From contig JANPEZ010000030.1 of assembly GCA_031423155.1 (NCBI GenBank), forward strand, positions 1-26,430: a stretch of DNA of 26,430 nucleotides, given 5' to 3'. Position numbers and translations under genes: made by a program. Numbering within the stretch: the stretch's first letter is position 1; the number at the start of each line of letters is the position of its first letter. The notes under the pieces are model-generated. The model had not been told where the DNA came from. It saw only the letters and a list, made by a program, of their open reading frames with translations, and did no database searches. This stretch comes from JANPEZ01 sp031423155 (GTDB lineage: Bacteria > Actinomycetota > UBA4738 > HRBIN12). Below, one piece after another: positions 22,201-26,430 of the stretch.

Positions 22201-22414
22201 TGACCATGGCGTGAAACGCGGTGAGGACCTCTCTGAACCGTTCGGCATCCAGCCTCGCGGCCAGCGCTGTGGAATCAACCAGGTCGGCGAAGACCACCGT
22301 CACCACCTTGCGCTCGGCCGCCGGTGTCACGTGAACGGGCGCCCCACAGTTGGGACAGAATCTGGCGCCACCTGGGAGCGGGGCGCCGCAGCGAGGGCAG
22401 ATCTCTTGGCTCAC
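19259..22414 (-). CDS. Zinc-ribbon, class III cyclase, AAA-type ATPase and TPR protein
   Basis: 1051 residues, GTG at 22414 behind a leaderless-type promoter. Domains in order: zinc ribbon (C6, C9, C20, C23); class III nucleotide cyclase domain (about 35-200) with metal-binding D44 (VVFADLVDST) and D88 (YIGDAVLSVFG) and transition-state N159 and R163 (SEVNMAARLQ); ATPase of the AAA_16 type (about 221-480) with Walker A GEPGIGKT (253-260) and Walker B VVVVFEDLQEAD; then a long TPR-like helical-repeat region to the end. This layout is common in actinobacteria and resembles LuxR/STAND-like signal ATPases. The usual adenine-selecting Lys (K-F-I-G-D) is Ser (S84), and the paired Asp is Ser (S156), so it may not be an ordinary adenylate cyclase. 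It is probably a cytosolic signal-integration protein; its input is unknown. Confidence 0.9.
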   Translation of the reverse strand: MSQEICPRCGAPLPGGARFCPNCGAPVHVTPAAERKVVTVVFADLVDSTALAARLDAERFREVLTAFHAMVTDEAAALRGRAESYIGDAVLSVFGVPFTHDDDAVRAIRTGLAIVDRAERLGKELGLTQPLRVRVGINTGAVAIGAAEDRNVVLGSEVNMAARLQQAAEPGEVLVGPTTFQLASNDVVFGELRLVEAKGFEEEVPAWPVVKIEARSSRRSIPLVDRRRELALLADTFERVSERERAHLVTLLGEPGIGKTRVVEEFVAALGEDVKVLTGRSSPFEEEATFGSLAQMVHRELGQDPVAPAPEVLGRLEEVIREWVDPEEIERAVARLGLALGIDDGSREENRYRAAEVRRGFLTLLTGLAGSGPVVVVFEDLQEADPLLIDLIEQLVKDARRVPLMVICVARWEFLQERPGWAGGLADAVTLWVEPLSLPQATQLALEAGDFEDEADAERVARHAGGNPFFIVEITGMLMHEERGLPPANAAPGRRLLPPTVQSVIAERIDHLSPAARELARWASVFPSATFDVSELAILADPKAELLEELEDEELLVRDEARPTVWRFRSDVLRDVAYESLAKRQRQRLHLRVANKLGEPESVERYPRAIAFHLEQAAKAALDLDPSDRSLAERAVVALTRAGDLARRRVESRAAEDLYERALVMAGPEPAWGEREAWILSALGEARYWLGEFEAAESALRRALELGEGAATVCAHASRYLADITLTIRGDAEQAAALFEDALGASRDLGDPAVLSRTLLMAGWVPFWRNDLAKAREVFEEALEVARSTERGDPWAEGRALVGLASITTPAGDEEDALELGMQALKIGLDSGQTFTEAVARETVSSSLRRMLRLDEAMEHADIAIRIFRELGARWELASALGDRGELHRVAGRMPEAEADLRESFRLCRELNERALITWTAAQLARILIARGDTSGARQLLDEPSARLAAHEPGSLTAMLRAESELALALGDREGALAKALAAVDAESGEGGVPNVFAAQLYWTSQVFGQEEVGGAERVREARELLESHHWLQALREHELTLGLLGSEGPR

Positions 22415-22420
22415 CGGCAG

Positions 22421-22426
22421 AGCATA
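22421..22426 (-). promoter_or_regulatory. Predicted -10 element of a leaderless promoter (cyclase gene)
   Basis: TATGCT on the minus strand, 6 nt (CTGCCG) before the GTG at 22414, with no Shine-Dalgarno between. No -35 hexamer is apparent. Confidence 0.5.
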
Positions 22427-22454
22427 GGTGTCAGTTGTGACGGGGGGGACCTTC

Positions 22455-22811
22455 CTAACGGCGCCCCAGGTACTCGATCAGTTGTACAGGATGACCGTCC
22501 GGATCGGAGAAGCTGGCGAACCGCGCGTAGCCCTCGACCTCCCCTACATGTTCGTGGAACACGACCCCCCGGGATCCCAGGCGGGCCTTCTCCGAGTCAA
22601 GATCTTCCACGGCGAACGCCGCCGTCCCGCTGGAGGGAACCTCGCCTTCCGTCCCGTGGAGGGCGAACCGCACGCTCCCCGTGTCGAACTCGGCCCATGC
22701 GTTCCCGTTTCGCCGGACGAGCGAGAGCCCCATCACTTCGGTGTAGAACGTGACCGCCGCGTCCATATCCCGCGTCCAGTAGTAGACGTGGTCGAGCATC
22801 CAGGCGGTCAT
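22455..22811 (-). CDS. VOC-family (glyoxalase/bleomycin-resistance fold) protein
   Basis: 118 residues, one VOC module. ATG at 22811, 5 nt after the stop of the bPH2-SHOCT gene, with GGTAGGG upstream. Two beta-alpha-beta-beta-beta repeats are visible: MLDHVYYWTRDMDAAVTFYT to SVRFALHG, and TAAFAVEDLDSEKARL to FSDPDGHPVQLIEY. Candidate metal ligands are H8 and the Glu in QLIEYLG, plus H52. The pattern FYTEVMGLSLV and SDPDGHPVQLIEY is typical of uncharacterised glyoxalase-like proteins. Substrate unknown; a lyase, dioxygenase or resistance role are all possible. It appears to be the last gene of a short minus-strand unit with the bPH2-SHOCT gene. Confidence 0.88.
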   Translation of the reverse strand: MTAWMLDHVYYWTRDMDAAVTFYTEVMGLSLVRRNGNAWAEFDTGSVRFALHGTEGEVPSSGTAAFAVEDLDSEKARLGSRGVVFHEHVGEVEGYARFASFSDPDGHPVQLIEYLGRR

Positions 22812-22816
22812 CGGCC

Positions 22817-23437
22817 CTACCCGTTCCCGAGGATCTTGGCCTTCTGAGCCTGGAACTCCTCCTCTGTGAGGACGCCCTTGTCACGCAGCTCCGAGAGCCG
22901 CTGAAGCTCTGTCGTGGTGGAGGGGGCGGCGGAGGCGACCGCACCCTCGCCCTGGTACATCCTCTTGTTGTTCATCTCGCCCTGGTGATAGATCGTCTTC
23001 TGAACCTCCTCGGGGTGGCGGATATCGGAGAAGGTGGTGGGTCCGTCGTCGCTCGCCGAGCGGATCGACAGATCGCCGGCGCCGACGATCCTTTCGAAGA
23101 CCCTCTGACTGAACTTGATGTCGTTGATCGCCTCGAGAGGTATCTCGATGGAGTTCTTGGCGACGAGCCCGGAGCGATGGATCACGCGGTCGCTCGTTAC
23201 CACGAAGTGCGCGGTCAGCCAGTCGGTCAGCTTCCTCACCGGATACATCAACAGCAAGATCGCCATGGCGGCCACGATCACGTAGTTGACCGTGCCGTCC
23301 AGCTTGGAGATACCGAATAGGCCAACGGCCACGGTCGCCAGGGTCGCAAGCGCCGGCATCACGAGCGCGACCGGATGTGGCCGCAGATCCAGGACCAGTT
23401 CTTCACCTTCGACGAGGAGACGCTTTGGGAATGCCAT
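22817..23437 (-). CDS. Membrane bPH2-domain protein with C-terminal SHOCT motif
   Basis: 206 residues, ATG at 23437 behind a leaderless-type promoter. The N-terminal helix-strand region LLVEGEELVLDLRPHPVALV leads into two membrane segments (about 23-43 and 50-66). A bacterial PH domain follows (about 75-150): HFVVTSDRVIHRSGLVAKNS, IPLEAINDIKFSQRVFERIV, GAGDLSIRSASDDG and FSDIRHPEEVQKTIY. A linker then leads to the SHOCT motif (about 177-204), LQRLSELRDKGVLTEEEFQA. SHOCT is a short helical motif that often ends membrane-associated proteins and may oligomerise. The biological role is unknown. It is followed by the VOC gene at 5 nt. Confidence 0.9.
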   Translation of the reverse strand: MAFPKRLLVEGEELVLDLRPHPVALVMPALATLATVAVGLFGISKLDGTVNYVIVAAMAILLLMYPVRKLTDWLTAHFVVTSDRVIHRSGLVAKNSIEIPLEAINDIKFSQRVFERIVGAGDLSIRSASDDGPTTFSDIRHPEEVQKTIYHQGEMNNKRMYQGEGAVASAAPSTTTELQRLSELRDKGVLTEEEFQAQKAKILGNG

Positions 23438-23443
23438 GGGCGG

Positions 23444-23449
23444 AAGGTA
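23444..23449 (-). promoter_or_regulatory. Predicted -10 element of a leaderless promoter (bPH2-SHOCT gene)
   Basis: TACCTT on the minus strand, 6 nt (CCGCCC) before the ATG at 23437, inside the 39-nt gap after the biotin ligase stop. Confidence 0.45.
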
Positions 23450-23476
23450 CCGCGCATCGGGCGCCCGGGCAACCGA

Positions 23477-24235
23477 TCAACGCCTAAGGTGGGCGATCTC
23501 CCCCGAGGAGACGGTCCTGACGGATCCGCCGGGCAGCTCCACCAACAGGCTTCCGCACTCGTCCACATCGATGGCGCGGCCGAGGATCCGCTCGCCGTCT
23601 ACCGTGACGGCCTGGACATCTCGCCCGATCGTCTGGCTCACCTCACGGTAGGCCGCCATCACGGATGGGCCGAAGGAAGGATCGCCCGGCCGGTACGACG
23701 CCCGGAATCCGGACAGGAACGTCCCGAGCAAGCTCGTCGCTTCGGCATCGCGCAGCGCTGCCGCGCCGGCGACTTCGGGGGCCCGACCGAGATTCACGCC
23801 GATCCCGATGACGACGTGATCGAGGCGGGAATCGCTGAGCACCGACTCGGCCAGGATCCCGCCCACCTTCTCGTCTGCCACCATCAGGTCGTTGGGCCAC
23901 TTGCAGGCCACTCCCGGCCCCGCCGCGCGCGCCATCGCCACTCCTGCGAGCAGCGGCAAGAGGCCGAAGCTCTCGGCCGACATCCTCGGCCGAAGCACGA
24001 AGGAGAACATCAGGGTCGATCCGGGCCTGTCCAGCCACTGACGGCCCAGGCGCCCGCGCCCGGCGGTCTGGTGTCCCGCGCTCACGAGGGTCCACTCGGG
24101 AGCACCGGCCGCCGCCATCTCCAGCGCCGTCGTGTTCGTCGAGCCGGTAACCTCGTCCGAACGAACGGGAGCCTCAAGGCCGGCTTGGGCCAGCGCCCGT
24201 TCGAGATCTTCTGTGGTCAGCACGTTTGACTCCAT
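23477..24235 (-). CDS. birA: Biotin--[acetyl-CoA-carboxylase] ligase
   Basis: 252 residues from the ATG at 24235; a GTG at 24223 has a better ribosome-binding site (GGAG 6 nt upstream) and is a real alternative. Catalytic-domain motifs: EVTGSTNTTALEMA (28-41), the biotinyl-adenylate loop GRGRLGRQW (59-67), KWPNDLMV (112-119), K123 in EKVGGILAES and VVIGIGVNLG (141-150); a C-terminal SH3-like domain ends GEIAHLRR. Only about 25 residues precede the catalytic domain, so the DNA-binding HTH of E. coli BirA is absent and this should be a pure ligase. It activates biotin with ATP and attaches it to the lysine of carrier domains. It is divergent from the alpha subunit gene that encodes such a domain, 36 nt apart, which makes the substrate obvious. 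Confidence 0.93.
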   Translation of the reverse strand: MESNVLTTEDLERALAQAGLEAPVRSDEVTGSTNTTALEMAAAGAPEWTLVSAGHQTAGRGRLGRQWLDRPGSTLMFSFVLRPRMSAESFGLLPLLAGVAMARAAGPGVACKWPNDLMVADEKVGGILAESVLSDSRLDHVVIGIGVNLGRAPEVAGAAALRDAEATSLLGTFLSGFRASYRPGDPSFGPSVMAAYREVSQTIGRDVQAVTVDGERILGRAIDVDECGSLLVELPGGSVRTVSSGEIAHLRR

Positions 24236-24271
24236 GATGGGGGTCCGACGATTATCGCGCCGGAGCGTCGA
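24236..24271. promoter_or_regulatory. Short divergent promoter region of birA and the carboxylase alpha gene
   Basis: 36 nt between the two starts. It contains CGATTATCG (24249-24257), which offers GATTAT to the plus strand and GATAAT to the minus strand as -10-like elements. The plus-strand start has GGAG 6 nt upstream (24262-24265). Confidence 0.4.
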
Positions 24272-25996
24272 GTGCCCAACCAAAAGGTCCTGATCGCGAA
24301 TCGCGGCGAGATCGCCGTCCGGATCATCCGGACGTGCCGCGAACTCGGCATCCCGAGTGTGGCCGTCTACTCCGACGCCGATCGCGACGCGCTGCACGTC
24401 GAGATGGCCGACGAGGCCCACCGTATCGGCCCGGCGCTGGCATCGGACTCCTACCTTTCCATCGGGGCGATCTTGGAAGCCGCCCAACGCTCGCGCGCGA
24501 CCCTGATCCACCCCGGCTACGGATTCCTAGCAGAGCGCGCTCACTTCGCTCAGGCGGTCGAGTCGGCCGGGTTCAACTTCGTCGGTCCGAGCTTCGAAGC
24601 CATCGAGACTATGGGCGACAAGGTCGCGGCCCGCCGCGTCGCCGACCGGGGCGGGATGCCGATCGTCCCGGGTACCCGCGAACCAGTGGACATGAAGCAG
24701 GCGAAGGAGCAAGCGCAACGGATCGGTTTCCCTCTGCTCGTAAAGGCTGCGTTCGGCGGGGGCGGCAAGGGCATGCACGTCGTCCGATCGGCCGACGGCT
24801 TGGAGGAGGCACTTCGCCGGGCCGCTCGTGAGGCTCAGTCCTACTTCGGCCGTCCCGAGGTATTCCTCGAGCGCTACGTCGACCGCGCTAAGCACGTCGA
24901 GGCGCAGATCATCGCCGACAAGCACGGCAACGTCTTCTTCCTGGGTGAACGCGACTGCAGCGTGCAGCGGCGCCACCAGAAACTCATCGAGGAGACGCCT
25001 TCCCCTCAGTTCGACGACGAGCTCCGGACGCGCTTCTCCGAAGCCGCGATCTCCCTCGCGAAAGAGGCCGGATATGTCAGCGCCGGCACGATCGAATGCG
25101 TCCTGGACGAGGACGGCTCGTTCTTCTTCCTGGAGATGAACACCCGGCTGCAGGTCGAGCACACCGTTACCGAGATGGTCACCGGATACGACATCGTCGC
25201 CCTGCAGATCCAGGTTGCCCTCGGCGAGAGACTGGACCTGGATCCGTCTCCCCGCGGGGCGGCCATACAGTGCCGCATGAACGCCGAAGACCCGGGCCGC
25301 AACTTCCTTCCCGGCCCGGGACGGATCACTCGCTACGACGAGCCCTCGGGCCCGTTCGTACGCGTCGACAGCGGGGTCACCGAAGGCCGCGAGATCCCCG
25401 GCGACTACGACTCGATGTTCGCCAAGCTGATAGTCGCCGGCGAGGATCGCGAGCGCGCTCGCCGACGCATGCTGAGGGCCCTCGGTGAGTTCCACGTGGA
25501 GGGCGTCCCGACCACCATCCCGCTTCACACCTGGATATTGGAATCTCCCGAGTTCCGCTCATCGACCCACACGACGACCTGGCTCGAGAAGGCGGTCGCT
25601 GCGGTCGACTTCCCCTCTCAGATGGATCTTCAACCTTCACCGGCGGCACAGAAGGCGACTCGGCCGGCCGACATCCTCGTCGAGGTGGACGGCAGGAGGG
25701 TTCCGGTCAGGATCTTCGACGAGAGGCGCCAATCGGCCCCGCGGGCGCCGGCGACACACGATGCCCACCACGGCGAGCACGTTCACGGCGTCATCAGCGC
25801 TCCCATGCAGGGCACGATCTTGAAGGTTCTGGTCGAGAAGGGTCAGGAGATCCAGGCCGGGGACGTCATCTGCATCCTGGAGGCGATGAAGATGGAGAAC
25901 CACATCGCCTCCACCCGCGAAGGCGAGGTCACCGACCTTCCGATCCGCCCCGGTCAGGTCGTCGAGACCGGTCAGACCCTGGCCGTCATCGACTGA
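24272..25996 (+). CDS. pccA: Acetyl/propionyl-CoA carboxylase alpha subunit (biotin carboxylase plus biotin carrier)
   Basis: 574 residues, GTG at 24272 with GGAG 6 nt before it. The biotin carboxylase part has KVLIANRGEIAVRIIRTCRE (5-24), the LIHPGYGFLAE motif near 80-90, the ATP-grasp lid KAAFGGGGKGMHVV (near 165), HVEAQIIADKHGNVFFLGERD, CSVQRRHQKLIEETPSP and LEMNTRLQVEHTVTEMVTG. After a linker rich in His, Ala and Arg, the biotin carrier domain has EAMKM with K540 as the biotinylated residue. It carboxylates biotin using ATP and bicarbonate and passes CO2 to a beta subunit, likely the one at 10612. The length fits actinobacterial AccA-type alpha chains, shorter than mitochondrial PCC alpha. 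Its end overlaps the convergent histidine kinase gene by 25 nt. Confidence 0.95.
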   Translation: MPNQKVLIANRGEIAVRIIRTCRELGIPSVAVYSDADRDALHVEMADEAHRIGPALASDSYLSIGAILEAAQRSRATLIHPGYGFLAERAHFAQAVESAGFNFVGPSFEAIETMGDKVAARRVADRGGMPIVPGTREPVDMKQAKEQAQRIGFPLLVKAAFGGGGKGMHVVRSADGLEEALRRAAREAQSYFGRPEVFLERYVDRAKHVEAQIIADKHGNVFFLGERDCSVQRRHQKLIEETPSPQFDDELRTRFSEAAISLAKEAGYVSAGTIECVLDEDGSFFFLEMNTRLQVEHTVTEMVTGYDIVALQIQVALGERLDLDPSPRGAAIQCRMNAEDPGRNFLPGPGRITRYDEPSGPFVRVDSGVTEGREIPGDYDSMFAKLIVAGEDRERARRRMLRALGEFHVEGVPTTIPLHTWILESPEFRSSTHTTTWLEKAVAAVDFPSQMDLQPSPAAQKATRPADILVEVDGRRVPVRIFDERRQSAPRAPATHDAHHGEHVHGVISAPMQGTILKVLVEKGQEIQAGDVICILEAMKMENHIASTREGEVTDLPIRPGQVVETGQTLAVID

Positions 25997-26430
25997 GAGG
26001 CGGGCTGCACGGTCTGCTCTTCGAAGGGCGGAGGACGCTCGGGGACGAACAGGCAGAACTGCGAACCCTCGGCATCGCTCTTCGCCAACCATAGGCCCGC
26101 GCCGATCGCGTCGGCCATCTTCTTGCAGATATACAGACCAAGGCCGGTACCTCCGACCTTGCGTGTCGCGGTCGAGTCCACCTGGAAGAAGCGCTCGAAG
26201 ACCTTGTCCTGAGCCTCGGCGGGGATGCCCGGCCCCTCGTCCTCCACGGTGATCGCGACACCACCGTCACCGGGGTCGGCCTTGATGATCACTCGGGTGT
26301 CGGGAGGCGAGTACTTCAGAGCGTTCTCGACGAGATTGGAAACGATCTGATGGAGCTTGGCCTCATCGGTCAGGACCTCTGGGAGGGCGGAGGCGACGCG
26401 CTGGTCGAACACATGCCCGTGCGCTCTCGG
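25972..26430 (-). CDS. Sensor histidine kinase, C-terminal part (cut by window edge)
   Basis: The frame is open to the right edge, so the gene begins outside the window; no start should be placed at the internal GTG (26412). The visible 152 residues are the HATPase domain: N box LHQIVSNLVENALKYSPPD, G1 box VEDEGPGIPAEA, F box VFERFFQVDS and G2 box GGTGLGLYICKKMADAIG, followed by a short Pro-rich tail. This binds ATP and phosphorylates the DHp histidine of its own dimer, which lies upstream. The sensor type and partner response regulator are not visible. The last 8 codons overlap the carboxylase alpha gene on the other strand. Confidence 0.92.
   Translation of the reverse strand, partial: PRAHGHVFDQRVASALPEVLTDEAKLHQIVSNLVENALKYSPPDTRVIIKADPGDGGVAITVEDEGPGIPAEAQDKVFERFFQVDSTATRKVGGTGLGLYICKKMADAIGAGLWLAKSDAEGSQFCLFVPERPPPFEEQTVQPASQSMTARV

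Noticed and set aside
21269..22753. 494-codon plus-strand frame opposite the cyclase gene
   Set aside because: A shadow frame: low-complexity Arg/Asp/Gly-rich translation with no motifs, and it crosses the end of one real gene and the start of another.
26412..26430. Start of the histidine kinase gene at the internal GTG (26412)
   Set aside because: The frame stays open to the edge, and the visible part begins inside the kinase with no DHp domain, so the true start lies outside the window.

Overview
The window reads as a stretch of chromosome from a high-G+C member of the Actinomycetota, probably an uncultured lineage. Reasons: gene-dense, strongly G/C-biased coding; many GTG (and possibly one TTG) starts; repeated 4-nt stop/start overlaps; several starts that look leaderless (a TAnnnT -10 hexamer 6-7 nt before the start codon); and families common in actinobacteria, including a crotonyl-CoA carboxylase/reductase, biotin-dependent acyl-CoA carboxylase subunits, a zinc-ribbon class III cyclase/ATPase/TPR protein, a DUF6159 membrane protein and a bPH2-SHOCT protein. 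The exact class cannot be told from this sequence. I see no rRNA, tRNA, CRISPR array, insertion sequence or prophage.

Layout. 1-1350 (minus): thiolase followed with no gap by the start of an acyl-CoA dehydrogenase that runs off the left edge. 1457-3173 (minus): a lower-G+C accessory cassette with a lipoprotein, a Cys-rich protein carrying a DPTG motif like the junction of RHS toxin tips, and a small two-helix membrane protein. 3245-5068 (minus): a divergent FtsH-like membrane AAA+ zinc protease. 5250-6043 (plus): an XRE regulator overlapping a methylmalonyl-CoA epimerase gene. 6040-6707 (minus): a VapBC-type toxin-antitoxin pair with a palindromic operator. 6760-8001 (minus): crotonyl-CoA carboxylase/reductase. 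8081-9978 (minus): a DUF6159 membrane protein and a Cas4/RecB-like Fe-S nuclease, the latter divergent from an HTH-DUF2087 gene (10007-10558). 10612-15553 (plus): a tightly packed run of acyl-CoA carboxyltransferase, a small protein, a tandem DUF2007-like protein, a cupin and two glycosyltransferases. 15627-16385 (plus): a second toxin-antitoxin-like pair behind a perfect inverted repeat. 16389-17249 (minus): 3-hydroxyacyl-CoA dehydrogenase, sharing a promoter region with a membrane-anchored exported protein (17320-18009, plus). 17972-22414 (minus): an M23 peptidase with a coiled coil and a large cyclase/ATPase. 22455-24235 (minus): a VOC protein, a bPH2-SHOCT protein and biotin protein ligase. 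24272-25996 (plus): biotin carboxylase/BCCP subunit. 25972 to the right edge (minus): the C-terminus of a sensor histidine kinase.

The metabolic theme is C3/C4 acyl-CoA chemistry. Thiolase, 3-hydroxybutyryl-CoA dehydrogenase, crotonyl-CoA carboxylase/reductase, epimerase, both acyl-CoA carboxylase subunits, the ligase that biotinylates them and an acyl-CoA dehydrogenase all lie within 26 kb. Together they supply much of an ethylmalonyl-CoA-type or propionyl/methylmalonyl-CoA route. The mutase, ethylmalonyl-CoA mutase, mesaconyl-CoA hydratase and crotonase are not in the window, so a complete pathway is not shown. The most unusual points are the RHS-tip-like cassette, the toxin-like pair whose inverted repeat covers its Shine-Dalgarno, non-standard key residues in three enzymes (reductase, cyclase, AAA+ protease), and the shared promoter with a tiny leaderless ORF at 17284-17323.
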